A DNA stretch of 64,000 nucleotides, from the NCBI RefSeq assembly GCF_000633595.2, contig NZ_JIBU02000045.1, forward strand, positions 62,001-126,000, read 5' to 3'. The notes under the pieces are model-generated. The model saw only the letters and a program-made list of their open reading frames with translations. It was not told where the DNA came from and ran no database searches. The stretch is from Clostridium drakei (GTDB lineage Bacteria; Bacillota; Clostridia; Clostridiales; Clostridiaceae). This document shows, piece after piece, positions 12,997 through 21,045 of this stretch; the first letter of the stretch is position 1; every line of letters begins with the position of its first letter. Position numbers and translations under genes: made by a program.

Positions 12997-13072
12997 CGGG
13001 GTGTGGCGCAGATGGGAGCGCGCGTGGTTTGGGACCATGAGGTCGCAGGTTCAATCCCTGTCACCCCGACCA
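12997..13072 (+). tRNA. tRNA-Pro (anticodon TGG), copy 1
   Basis: The 76-base cloverleaf has acceptor CGGGGTG/CACCCCG, anticodon loop TTTGGGA and encoded CCA. It is the first gene of an 11-tRNA operon. Confidence 0.97.
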
Positions 13073-13110
13073 TTGAAAAGATTATTTAGGTGATTAAATC
13101 ACTGAAATGC

Positions 13111-13186
13111 CGGGGTGTGGCGCAGATGGGAGCGCGCGTGGTTTGGGACCATGAGGTCGCAGGTTCAATCCCTGTCACCCCGACCA
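13111..13186 (+). tRNA. tRNA-Pro (anticodon TGG), copy 2
   Basis: It is identical in sequence to the copy at 12997-13072, including the encoded CCA, which indicates a recent tandem duplication or gene conversion. A small hairpin (GTGATT/AATCAC) lies in the 38-base spacer. Confidence 0.97.
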
Positions 13187-13238
13187 AGAGGCTTAGTACT
13201 AAAAAAGTTAATAAGTTTCTGTTATATTTTGATAATTT

Positions 13239-13312
13239 GCGGGTGTAACTCAATGGTAGAGTGCTAGCCTTCCAAGCTAGTTACGAGGGTTCGATTCCCT
13301 TCACCCGCTCCA
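13239..13312 (+). tRNA. tRNA-Gly (anticodon TCC), copy 1
   Basis: The 74-base cloverleaf has acceptor GCGGGTG/CACCCGC, anticodon loop CTTCCAA and encoded CCA. It is identical to the copy at 13886-13959. Confidence 0.97.
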
Positions 13313-13317
13313 AATAT

Positions 13318-13394
13318 GCGTTTTTAGCTCAGTTGGATAGAGCAACGGCCTTCTAAGCCGTGTGCCAGGGGTTCGAATCCCTTAAGACGCACCA
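13318..13394 (+). tRNA. tRNA-Arg (anticodon TCT)
   Basis: The 77-base cloverleaf has acceptor GCGTTTT/AAGACGC, anticodon loop CTTCTAA and encoded CCA. Confidence 0.97.
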
Positions 13395-13400
13395 AATTGC

Positions 13401-13477
13401 GGTGGACGTAGTTCAGTTGGTAGAGCGCCAGATTGTGGTTCTGGTTGTCGAGGGTTCGAGCCCCTTCGTTCACCCCA
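13401..13477 (+). tRNA. tRNA-His (anticodon GTG)
   Basis: The acceptor is GTGGACG/CGTTCAC with the extra 5' G (G-1, base 13401) facing discriminator C73, the identity signal of tRNA-His. The anticodon is GTG and the CCA is encoded. Confidence 0.96.
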
Positions 13478-13500
13478 CAAATATAACAAATAACAAATAT

Positions 13501-13575
13501 TGGGGTGTCGCCAAGCGGTAAGGCATAGCACTTTGACTGCTACATTCGTAGGTTCAAATCCTGCCATCCCAGCCA
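13501..13575 (+). tRNA. tRNA-Gln (anticodon TTG)
   Basis: The 75-base cloverleaf has acceptor TGGGGTG/CATCCCA, anticodon loop CTTTGAC and encoded CCA. Confidence 0.97.
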
Positions 13576-13578
13576 TAT

Positions 13579-13654
13579 GGTTTACTAGCTCAGTTGGTAG
13601 AGCACATGACTTTTAATCATGTTGTCCGGGGTTCGATTCCCCGGTAAGCCACCA
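13579..13654 (+). tRNA. tRNA-Lys (anticodon TTT)
   Basis: The 76-base cloverleaf has acceptor GGTTTAC/GTAAGCC, anticodon loop CTTTTAA and encoded CCA. Confidence 0.97.
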
Positions 13655-13697
13655 ATAAGTATATTTTATACTTATAAGTTATAATTTAAAAATACAT

Positions 13698-13782
13698 GCA
13701 GGTGTGGCGGAATTGGCAGACGCACTAGACTTAGGATCTAGCGCCTAACGGTGTATGGGTTCGACTCCCTTCACCTGCACCA
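13698..13782 (+). tRNA. tRNA-Leu (anticodon TAG)
   Basis: This 85-base class II tRNA has a long variable arm, acceptor GCAGGTG/CACCTGC, anticodon loop CTTAGGA and encoded CCA. Confidence 0.97.
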
Positions 13783-13805
13783 TGTATTCTGAATCAACAA
13801 AGATT

Positions 13806-13880
13806 GCGGGAGTGGCTCAGTGGTAGAGCGTCACCTTGCCAAGGTGAACGTCGCGAGTTCGAATCTCGTCTTCCGCTCCA
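13806..13880 (+). tRNA. tRNA-Gly (anticodon GCC)
   Basis: The 75-base cloverleaf has acceptor GCGGGAG/CTTCCGC, anticodon loop TTGCCAA and encoded CCA. Confidence 0.97.
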
Positions 13881-13885
13881 AACAT

Positions 13886-13959
13886 GCGGGTGTAACTCAA
13901 TGGTAGAGTGCTAGCCTTCCAAGCTAGTTACGAGGGTTCGATTCCCTTCACCCGCTCCA
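13886..13959 (+). tRNA. tRNA-Gly (anticodon TCC), copy 2
   Basis: It is identical to the copy at 13239-13312. The identity continues about 15 bases beyond the CCA into the start of a tRNA-Arg relic, showing that a segment was duplicated. Confidence 0.97.
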
Positions 13960-13964
13960 AATAT

Positions 13965-14027
13965 GCGTTTTTATGTTTTAAATGTTAAGTTTTAATTCAG
14001 AGACCTGGAAGTAAGTAAAACGCACAA
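13965..14027 (+). pseudogene. Relic of a duplicated tRNA-Arg (TCT)
   Basis: After the second tRNA-Gly(TCC) the sequence repeats the first bases of tRNA-Arg(TCT) (GCGTTTTTA) exactly as in copy 1. It then diverges into AT-rich sequence without D, anticodon or T arms. A matching 3' acceptor strand AAAACGC (14017-14023) followed by AC remains at the far end and pairs perfectly with GCGTTTT. This looks like a tRNA-Arg copy whose body has degenerated or been replaced while the acceptor stem survived. It cannot fold as a functional tRNA. Confidence 0.65.
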
Positions 14028-14039
14028 ATATCCTAATGA

Positions 14040-14116
14040 GCGCCCATAGCTCAGTTGGATAGAGTGATGGACTTCGAATCCAGAGGCCGCGGGTTCAAAT
14101 CCTGCTGGGCGCACCA
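14040..14116 (+). tRNA. tRNA-Arg (anticodon TCG)
   Basis: The 77-base cloverleaf has acceptor GCGCCCA/TGGGCGC, anticodon loop CTTCGAA and encoded CCA. It is the last tRNA of the operon. Confidence 0.97.
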
Positions 14117-14126
14117 TAAAGAATTG

Positions 14127-14152
14127 AAAGCACTAGGGTTAGTGCTTTTTTA
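14127..14152 (+). terminator. Terminator of the tRNA operon
   Basis: The stem AAGCACTA / TAGTGCTT is followed by TTTTT eleven bases after the last tRNA. Confidence 0.85.
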
Positions 14153-14253
14153 ATTTTTTGTATTTTTATTCCATTTTACCATTAATCAGAAATGGTTTTT
14201 AACATTGGCTCAGCTAAGCATAATGTTCGAAGATAGGATTGAACATTATATAT

Positions 14254-14296
14254 GAAAAATTACTACTGATGTATATACCATATCAGTAGTAATTTT
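14254..14296 (-). terminator. Terminator downstream of the chemotaxis receptor pseudogene
   Basis: A perfect 15-bp stem (AAAATTACTACTGAT and its complement, 14256-14296) has a T run on the minus strand. A second hairpin (ATAATGTTC / GAACATTAT) lies at 14220-14249. Confidence 0.75.
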
Positions 14297-14314
14297 CGAA
14301 TAAACTTTATCATA

Positions 14315-15894
14315 TCAACTTAAATTTACACAAAGATATATGCTTTTTCTAAAATTATACTTTAAATTTATGAACCATTTCATTGAGTTTTGTGCAAGTT
14401 CAGCTTGACTTTGAGCAGATTTAGAAACCTCACTTACAGCCTTTGTTATCTCGTTTATACTGCTCATTATCTCTTCTGAACTAGCTGCTGATTCTTCTGA
14501 AGTTTCAGATATATTTTCAACTGAGCCACTTATATTACTTATAGCATTATCCATTTGTTTTGAAGAATCTGAAATTTCTTCGGCCATGTTCTTTATAAAT
14601 TCAGCATCTTTTTCATATTGTATACCTGTATTCATAAGAAGCGCATAATTAGGATTTACATTATTTGATATATAATCTAATATATCTTGTCCGCTTTTTG
14701 ACAAAGAATCAAAAGAATTTTTTACCTGGGAAACCATATTCTTTATATTTAGTACAGCTTGAGAAGATTGTTCTGCCAAATCTCTAACCTCATCTGCAAC
14801 TACAGCGAAACCCTTTCCTTGTTCCCCAGCTCGGGCAGCTTCTATTGCAGCATTTAATGCAAGGAGATTTGTTTGTTCTGCTATGTTTCCAATGGAATCA
14901 GCCATAATTTTAACTTGTTCGACAACTTTGCCATCCTCAATAGATTTTATAATATTATCGTGTTTTTCTTTATATATTGTGTTTCCATCTTCTATATTTT
15001 TAGCCGCTTTATTTCTTATTTCAACTGCACGTTTTGTTATTTCATCTGAAGAATTTTGTGCACTTATTGATTTGTCTAATAATGCATTAGTTGAAGTAGA
15101 AATCTCTTGCATGGAATCGTTTACCTTCTCTGTTGTTGAGCTTAATTCTTGCGCGCCTTGTGCTATTTGTTCAGTGGATTCGTTTGCAGCTTCCATCATA
15201 GATGTAATTTGCTCAGTAGTTGCAGATAGTTCTTCACTAGAAGCACTTATATCTCCAGCGCTATTCATTATTGAACTTATTAAATCTTTCATATGTTCGC
15301 AAGCTTTATTTAAGGCTTTTCCTAAATTTCCTATTTCATCTTTGCTGTCTACTTCTATGGATTTAGTTAAATCTCCATCTTCCAAAGCTTTTGCTAATTC
15401 TAAAACCTTAGTAATTTCCTTTGAAATCATAAATGCTATAAATAAACCAAGCATAATTGCAACTACTAATCCTAGCACAATTATAATAGTGGTAGTAATT
15501 AAAGATGATTTATATGTAATTCTATTTTGAATATCTGATTTATCTGCTTTATCAGAATTTATTTTTATTAAATTATCCATATCTTCATAAATTTTTATTC
15601 TTGCCTTGGTAATATTGGAAAATTTTTCTTGAGCATCTTTATAATTATTTTCATCAACAAATTTTATTACAATATTAAAAGCCTCCTTATATGTGTTTCC
15701 ATCTTCTTTTAATTTTAAAAAAGTTGATTCTTCTTCATTAGATAATAGTGTTTTTTCATAATCACCTATACTTGTATCATTTTTACTAATCAAATCATTA
15801 ATTTCTTTTTTTAAGTTATTTTTGTCACCTAAGTTCTGCTGATAAACAATTTTCAATAGATCTGATCGAATATCTGCATAATTTATACCTCCTT
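14315..15894 (-). pseudogene. Methyl-accepting chemotaxis protein, truncated at the N-terminus and frameshifted at the C-terminus
   Basis: The readable frame encodes most of a chemoreceptor: the end of a four-helix ligand domain, one membrane segment ([20 protein letters not shown]), a HAMP domain and the full signalling hairpin with [20 protein letters not shown]. Two lesions are visible. At the 5' end an intact ribosome binding site (AAGGAGG, 15888-15894) and ATG (15879) lead into an 8-codon frame that stops at 15853. The receptor frame (ADIRSDLLK…) begins next to it without the first membrane helix. At the 3' end a T run near 14387-14391 lacks one base; restoring it gives the usual ending [11 protein letters not shown] with a stop at 14355. 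The gene is probably inactive. Confidence 0.85.
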
Positions 15895-16699
15895 AAAAAT
15901 TTCATTGTAATTTGATGCACATATTCGATTTTTTTATATGTATTTATATAATCAGTTGTAAATAGTGTTGGAATAACTGATTATAATAACTAAATTATAA
16001 AATTTTGGGGATAACTCAAAATGTTTTATATTTAGCTAAAATACAATCAAAATAAACAATATAAATATATATTCGACAAAAATACTATTATACTTTAATG
16101 AAATTATAGAATATTATCTTTAAATTAAATTATAATTAAAAAATCATTATAGACCAGTAAATTTATGAACTAAACGTTATATGAATGATAACAAAATTCG
16201 ATGCTGAAATTTGTTTGTTTTTTTAACTTTAAAAGGTTTTAAAGTTTATCATTAGTGGGCACAATATAAATACTTGATGCATCTGGTACCGTAAAATGTG
16301 TTTTTTAAAGGAAAATGAAATTTTTTCTTCTGCATATGAAATAAAAAAATCAAAATTTATAAAATATATCGCAAAAAAATGTAATTTAAATCAAAATATA
16401 ATTGTAGAAAACGTTTAAGTGTGATAGAATATAATTAGAAATTAAGAAAACATAAAATTAGTTTTAAACATATTCTGATGAAATTATTTAAAAAAACAGA
16501 TATCTGCGTACAACGAACAAGTGTAAACGTTTGATAGAAAGACAAAATGTAAAAAAATTCAACACTGTAAAAATATACAATATAAAAACTTTGACAAAAA
16601 ATATATGAAATATTTAATTCAATATTTGAAAATTATGATAGAAATTATCCATTAAGGATGAATTATATAAAATATTTATACAAGCAGGGGGAATAAGTT
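15895..16699. other. Long AT-rich intergenic region with two AAACGTTT cores
   Basis: About 800 bases without a gene separate two divergently transcribed units. No ORF with a ribosome binding site, tRNA or clear riboswitch fold was seen. It holds two copies of AAACGTTT (16409-16416 and 16525-16532), the core of CcpA cre sites, although the flanks match cre poorly. A promoter-like TTGACA (16591-16596) lies about 100 bases before the threonine ammonia-lyase start, with TTTAAT 16 bases further on. Confidence 0.5.
16591..16619 (+). promoter_or_regulatory. Probable promoter of the threonine ammonia-lyase gene
   Basis: TTGACA at 16591-16596 and an AT-rich -10 (TTTAAT, 16613-16618) are spaced by 16 bases. 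The -35 is consensus and the -10 is weak. Confidence 0.5.
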
Positions 16700-17914
16700 A
16701 TGGAATTAAATTTAGAAAGAATCAAAAAAGCTCAAGAAAATATTAAGGAAGTAGTAAGAAAAACACCTATGTTTCATACAAGTACTTTCTCAAAAAAATG
16801 TGATTGTAATTTATACTTAAAGTGTGAAAATAAACAAAAAACTGGTGCTTTCAAATTAAGGGGAGCATATAATAAATTAGTTAATTTAACAGAAGAAGAA
16901 AAGAAAAGAGGAGTTATAGCTTCTTCAGCAGGAAATCATGCCCAAGGAGTTGCTTATGCTGCAACATCATTTAATGTTAAATCTACTATAGTAATGCCAT
17001 TAACTGCACCACAAGCAAAAGTAGCAGCAACAAAAGGATATGGTGCTGAAGTTATTCAGGCAGGTCAAGTATATGATGAATGTCATGATAAAGCTGTAGA
17101 AGTACAAAAAGAAACAGGAGCAACGTTTTTAGAACCATTCAATGATATAGATGTAATGGCAGGCCAAGGAACCATAGCTCTTGAAATGTTAGAAGATTTA
17201 CCTGAAGCTGATGTTATAGTAGTTCCAATTGGTGGTGGTGGATTAATATCTGGTATTGCCGTAGCAGCTAAATCAATAAAACCTTCAATAAGAATAGTAG
17301 GAGTTGAACCAGAAATAGTACCATCTGCAAAAGTTGCACTAGAGAAAGGAAAAGCTACTACTGTACCAGGAGCAAAATCTTTAGCTGATGGTATATCAGT
17401 TAGCACAATAGGAGACGAATGCTTTAAATACATTCAAAAATATGTAGATGAAGTAGTTACAATAAGTGAAGATGAAATAGCTCATGCTATGTTTCAAATA
17501 ATGGAAAGAAATAAACTAATAGTTGAAGGCTCAGGAGCAGCACCTTTAGCAGCTTTGTTAGCTAAAAAAATAGATGGAATAGAAGGCAAAAATGTTATTG
17601 CTCTAGTTAGTGGAGGAAATACTGATATAGCAACTACAGCTAAAATAATAGAAAGAGAATTAGTTTTTGAAAAGAGAAGAATAAGATTTGAAGCAGAACT
17701 TCAAGATAAAGCAGGAACATTAGGAGCTTTAATATCTGAAATAGGAGCAATGGGTGGAAATGTTGTTACAGTAAGACAAAACAGCAACTGGAATGAAAGA
17801 GGGCTTGAATCTGCTGATGTATCATTAGAAATTACAGTTCAATCTGAGGAACATGGGGAGAGTATAATAAAGAGCTTAAGAGATAAAGGATATGTTATAA
17901 ATATAAAAAAATAA
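16700..17914 (+). CDS. ilvA: Threonine ammonia-lyase (threonine dehydratase), PLP-dependent
   Basis: The enzyme converts threonine to 2-oxobutanoate and ammonia, for isoleucine synthesis or threonine fermentation. At 404 residues it is the short form with a single C-terminal ACT domain (about 325-404, EAELQDKAGTLGALISEIG). The PLP lysine is K52 in TGAFKLRGA; SSAGNHAQG and the glycine loop GGGGLISG (178-185) bind substrate and phosphate. The short form occurs in both catabolic TdcB and clostridial IlvA proteins, so the symbol is provisional. It stands alone, with no ilv genes beside it, behind an 800-base upstream region and before a strong terminator, which fits a separately regulated catabolic gene. 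Confidence 0.93.
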   Translation: MELNLERIKKAQENIKEVVRKTPMFHTSTFSKKCDCNLYLKCENKQKTGAFKLRGAYNKLVNLTEEEKKRGVIASSAGNHAQGVAYAATSFNVKSTIVMPLTAPQAKVAATKGYGAEVIQAGQVYDECHDKAVEVQKETGATFLEPFNDIDVMAGQGTIALEMLEDLPEADVIVVPIGGGGLISGIAVAAKSIKPSIRIVGVEPEIVPSAKVALEKGKATTVPGAKSLADGISVSTIGDECFKYIQKYVDEVVTISEDEIAHAMFQIMERNKLIVEGSGAAPLAALLAKKIDGIEGKNVIALVSGGNTDIATTAKIIERELVFEKRRIRFEAELQDKAGTLGALISEIGAMGGNVVTVRQNSNWNERGLESADVSLEITVQSEEHGESIIKSLRDKGYVINIKK

Positions 17915-17952
17915 TCTAATATCCTCTTAAATTTATAAATTTAGATTTGTTG

Positions 17953-17987
17953 AATAAATATCAGCCTTGCGGCTGATATTTATTTTT
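17953..17987 (+). terminator. Rho-independent terminator after the threonine ammonia-lyase gene
   Basis: A perfect 14-bp stem (AATAAATATCAGCC and complement) with loop TTGC is followed by a T-rich tail. Confidence 0.9.
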
Positions 17988-18185
17988 ACAAAGTTATTAG
18001 AATATAATAATAAGTAACTATATAAATTTGTTATAGATATATAATTGATTATAAATAAATATAATAAGTAGCAGTAGTGTATATATGCTATTATAAAATT
18101 GATAATGTTTATAATGTCATGTTTTCCGATTGTAATGGAGAATAGTACTTTGAATAAATTTAATGTATAAATTGGAGGATTTAAA

Positions 18186-19334
18186 ATGAATGAATTGCCA
18201 CAAAAAATAAATGAATTTGGTGAAAAGAGAAGAAAAGGTTTTGTAACTATAAAAAATCTTAAGGATGAGGGAAAAAAAGTTGTAGGTGTGTTTTGTGCGT
18301 TTACTCCAAAAGAGGTGATTTCTGCAGCTGGAGCTATACCAATAGGAATATGTGGAACTAGTGAAGAGCCAATACCTGATGCTGAAAAGCATCTGCCAAG
18401 AAATTTATGTCCTCTTATAAAATCCAGTTATGGTTTTGCTATAACAGAAAAGTGTCCTTACACCTATTTTTCAGATTTAATAGTAGGGGAAACTACTTGT
18501 GATGGAAAGAAAAAAATGTATGAAATGCTTGGAAAGATAAAAGATGTGCATGTAATGCAGTTACCTCAGACTACAAAAGGTGAAGACTCTTATAAACTTT
18601 GGAAAAATGAAATTATTAAACTAAAAGAAAAATTGGAAAAGAAATTTAATGTAGAGATAACTGAAGAAAATTTAAGGGATGAAATTAAATTGAAAAATAG
18701 AGAGAGGGAAACTTTAAGGGAATTCTATGAACTAGGGAAAATGACTCCGCCTCCTATTGAAGGCATAGATATATTAAAGGTTCTTAGAGGTGCAGCTTTT
18801 AGCTATGATAAGGAAGAGGAAATAAAAACTATAAGTGATATGACAAAAAGTATTAAAGAAGCTTATGAAAAAGGAGAAAAGAAAGTATCTAGTTCAGCAA
18901 AAAGAATACTAGTAACAGGATGTCCTTTAGGTGAGTCCACTGATAAAATAATCAACACGATAGAACAAAATGGAGGAGTGGTTGTTTGCTTCGAAAATTG
19001 TGGAGGTGTTAAAGATATAGGATTTTTAGTAGATGAAAATATTGATCCTATGGATGCCCTTACAAGTAAATATCTAAATATAGCTTGTTCTTGTATGACA
19101 CCAAATAATAATAGAATAGAATTGTTGTCTAAGCTAATAGATGAATATAAAGTTGATGGAGTTGTAGATGTAATACTTCAAGCATGCCATACTTATAATG
19201 TAGAAGCTTATACAATAAAAGAATTTGTAACAAAAGAAAAAAATATACCTTATTTAAATATAGAAACTGATTATTCTCAAACGGACATAGGACAGCTTAA
19301 AACTAGAATTGGTGCTTTTATAGAAATGATTTAA
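18186..19334 (+). CDS. 2-hydroxyacyl-CoA dehydratase-family / double-cubane-cluster-like protein (YjiM-like)
   Basis: The 382-residue protein belongs to the HgdB/BcrC superfamily of iron-sulphur proteins that receive electrons from an ATP-driven activator. Cys37, 56, 75, 90 and 105 lie in the cluster-binding region, the last three in LPRNLCPLIKSS, EKCPYTYFSD and GETTCDGKKKMYE. Further cysteines are in TGCPLG, ENCGG, ACSCM and QACHTY. These features match Escherichia coli YjiM, as I remember it, and the double-cubane cluster protein clade more closely than 2-hydroxyglutaryl-CoA dehydratase subunits, which use fewer cysteines. Substrate unknown. It is followed by a second paralogue, a DUF3343 protein and the activator. 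GGAGG lies 8 bases before the ATG. Confidence 0.85.
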   Translation: MNELPQKINEFGEKRRKGFVTIKNLKDEGKKVVGVFCAFTPKEVISAAGAIPIGICGTSEEPIPDAEKHLPRNLCPLIKSSYGFAITEKCPYTYFSDLIVGETTCDGKKKMYEMLGKIKDVHVMQLPQTTKGEDSYKLWKNEIIKLKEKLEKKFNVEITEENLRDEIKLKNRERETLREFYELGKMTPPPIEGIDILKVLRGAAFSYDKEEEIKTISDMTKSIKEAYEKGEKKVSSSAKRILVTGCPLGESTDKIINTIEQNGGVVVCFENCGGVKDIGFLVDENIDPMDALTSKYLNIACSCMTPNNNRIELLSKLIDEYKVDGVVDVILQACHTYNVEAYTIKEFVTKEKNIPYLNIETDYSQTDIGQLKTRIGAFIEMI

Positions 19335-19448
19335 TTTTTGAAAAAGAATAATTTATAGATTCAACATGTACTATTAAATATTAAAATAACGTTTTCAAGA
19401 TTTGTTATGTTAATATGTATGTATAAAATGTAGTTGGAGGTAGTTATA

Positions 19449-20708
19449 ATGGGAGATTATAGAAAATTATGGACAGATCTAGGAGTAGATTTGGAAAAGC
19501 ATGATAAGTTATGTGCTGTATTGCCAGAACTTTATGGTGATACATATTTAAATCAAGAAGACAGACCAGAAGGTATGAATTATTTTAATTTTGTTGTTGC
19601 TGAAGTACACGGACTTAGAATACAAGAATTAGATGAACATAGAAAAAAAGGCGGAAAGGTAATAGGTACTTTTTGTGTATTTGTACCAGATGAAGTAATA
19701 CTTGCAGCTAATGCTATTGGAGTTGGACTTTGTGCAGGTTCACAATTTTGGATAGAAGATGGAGAAAAGGTTTTACCAAGAAATATGTGTCCGCTTATAA
19801 AAGCATTTATGGGAGCTAAAGTTGGTGGTACCTGTCCATATTTCCAATCTTGCGATATGATAATAGGAGAAACTACCTGTGATGGTAAGAAAAAGGCTTG
19901 GGAAGTACTAGAAGATTATGTTCCAGTTCATGTTATGGATTTACCACAGATGAAAAGAGATAAGGATTATACATCATGGGGTAGTGAAATAAAAGATCTT
20001 ATTGGAAAAGTTGAAGAACTTACAGGCAATAAAGTTACAGTAGAGAGCCTTAAAGAAGGTATAAAAATAGCTAATGCTAAAAGAAGAGCATTAAAGAGAT
20101 TGTATGATTTAAGAAAGTACAAGCCATCACCAATTAGTGGTTTGGATTGCCTTTTAATATCTCAAATTGCTTTTTATGATGATCCTCATAGATTTGTTGA
20201 AAAATTAAACGAACTCTGTGATGAATTAGATGAAAAAGTTAAGAATTTAAAAGATCAAGGAAAGAAGAGATTAATGATAACAGGAACTCCTATGGCATTG
20301 CCAAACTGGAAACTTCATTCCATAATAGAAGGATTAAATGCACAAGTAATAGTGGAAGAAACTTGTACAGGTACAAGATATTTTGAAAATGAAGTGTCAG
20401 AAGAAGGAGAAACTATAGATGAATTAATTAAAAATTTAGCAGATAGATATTTAAATATAAACTGCGCTTGTTTTACTCCTAACACAGGCAGAATAGATGA
20501 TATAATAAAATATTCAAAGGAATATAATGTAGATGGTGTAATAGATTTTAATTTATCATTCTGTCATACTTATGCAGTTGAACATAAAGCAGTTGAGAAA
20601 GCTTTAAAAGAAAAAGATATACCTGTTATGCATATAGAGACAGATTATTCCACAGAGGATGCTGGACAAATAAAAACAAGAGTAGAAGCTTTCCTTGAAA
20701 TGATTTAA
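19449..20708 (+). CDS. Second 2-hydroxyacyl-CoA dehydratase-family / double-cubane-cluster-like protein
   Basis: The 419-residue paralogue of the preceding gene carries an N-terminal extension of about 39 residues. It keeps the cysteine set in the cluster region: Cys95, 114 (PRNMCPLIKAF), 129 and 135 (GTCPYFQSCD) and 144 (GETTCDGKKKAWE). It also has ETC, NCAC and FCHTY near the C-terminus. It differs where the first protein has TGCP (here TGTP) and lacks one Cys of CFENC. Both may form homodimers, or the two may form a heterodimer like HadBC; the sequence does not decide. ATG 19449 follows TTGGAGG, so the TTG at 19434 is unlikely. A DUF3343 gene starts 15 bases after the stop. Confidence 0.85.
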   Translation: MGDYRKLWTDLGVDLEKHDKLCAVLPELYGDTYLNQEDRPEGMNYFNFVVAEVHGLRIQELDEHRKKGGKVIGTFCVFVPDEVILAANAIGVGLCAGSQFWIEDGEKVLPRNMCPLIKAFMGAKVGGTCPYFQSCDMIIGETTCDGKKKAWEVLEDYVPVHVMDLPQMKRDKDYTSWGSEIKDLIGKVEELTGNKVTVESLKEGIKIANAKRRALKRLYDLRKYKPSPISGLDCLLISQIAFYDDPHRFVEKLNELCDELDEKVKNLKDQGKKRLMITGTPMALPNWKLHSIIEGLNAQVIVEETCTGTRYFENEVSEEGETIDELIKNLADRYLNINCACFTPNTGRIDDIIKYSKEYNVDGVIDFNLSFCHTYAVEHKAVEKALKEKDIPVMHIETDYSTEDAGQIKTRVEAFLEMI

Positions 20709-20723
20709 AAGAAGGTAAGCAAA

Positions 20724-20975
20724 ATGCAGCAAATAAGATATTATATATTATTTCCATCTCATACAGAGGGTATGAAATTGGAGAAAGTGTTGAAAGAACA
20801 AAAAATAAAGTATACAATAGTACCGACACCTAGGCAACTTTCAACTTGCTGCGGTATTTCTATAATGTATAATAAAGAGGATGAAGATAAGATAAAAGCT
20901 TTAATAGATATGCACAATGTGAAGATTTTAGGGTTTCATTCTGTGGATAAAAAGGTAAAAAATCCATATTTGTAA
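20724..20975 (+). CDS. DUF3343 protein (putative Se/S-carrier-like)
   Basis: This 83-residue soluble protein has the DUF3343 pattern: a YYILFPSHTEGMKLEKVL start, PTPRQLSTCCGIS with adjacent cysteines at residues 39-40, and a short mixed C-terminus. DUF3343 proteins are often found next to 2-hydroxyacyl-CoA dehydratase activators and selenium or sulphur metabolism genes, and the CC pair has been suggested to carry persulphide or selenide. Here it sits between the second iron-sulphur protein and the activator, so a role in cluster assembly or electron transfer for the module is a reasonable inference but unproven. Confidence 0.85.
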   Translation: MQQIRYYILFPSHTEGMKLEKVLKEQKIKYTIVPTPRQLSTCCGISIMYNKEDEDKIKALIDMHNVKILGFHSVDKKVKNPYL

Positions 20976-20991
20976 GTAAAAAATTTAAATG

Positions 20992-21020
20992 GGGAATGGA
21001 AAAGCATGTTTTCCATTCTC
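20992..21020 (+). other. Intra-operon RNA hairpin
   Basis: A perfect 10-bp stem (GAATGGAAAA / TTTTCCATTC) with loop GCATG lies between the DUF3343 gene and the activator gene. No T run follows, so it is more likely an mRNA processing or stability element that changes the ratio of activator to its partners than a full terminator. Confidence 0.55.
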
Positions 21021-21045
21021 TATTCTGTTAAACTGGAGGTTTTTA

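Noticed and set aside
13382-13576. 64-codon frame on the minus strand within the tRNA cluster
   Set aside because: It is the complement of tRNA-His and tRNA-Gln sequence and not a gene.
12874-14160. rRNA operon next to the tRNA cluster
   Set aside because: No 5S, 16S or 23S sequence is present; the cluster has its own promoter and terminator.
14883-15530. 215-codon open frame on the plus strand
   Set aside because: It lies entirely antisense to the conserved signalling domain of the chemotaxis receptor, lacks a ribosome binding site, and its Ser/Ile-rich composition mirrors the opposite strand.
15895-16699. T-box or other riboswitch upstream of the threonine ammonia-lyase gene
   Set aside because: No AGGGTGGNACCGCG-type motif or terminator/antiterminator pair is present; the region is unstructured AT-rich DNA.
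20989-21045. Extended N-terminus of the dehydratase activator starting at ATG 20989
   Set aside because: It would be read through a stable hairpin, has no ribosome binding site, and adds residues not seen before the family start YVGIDIGST.
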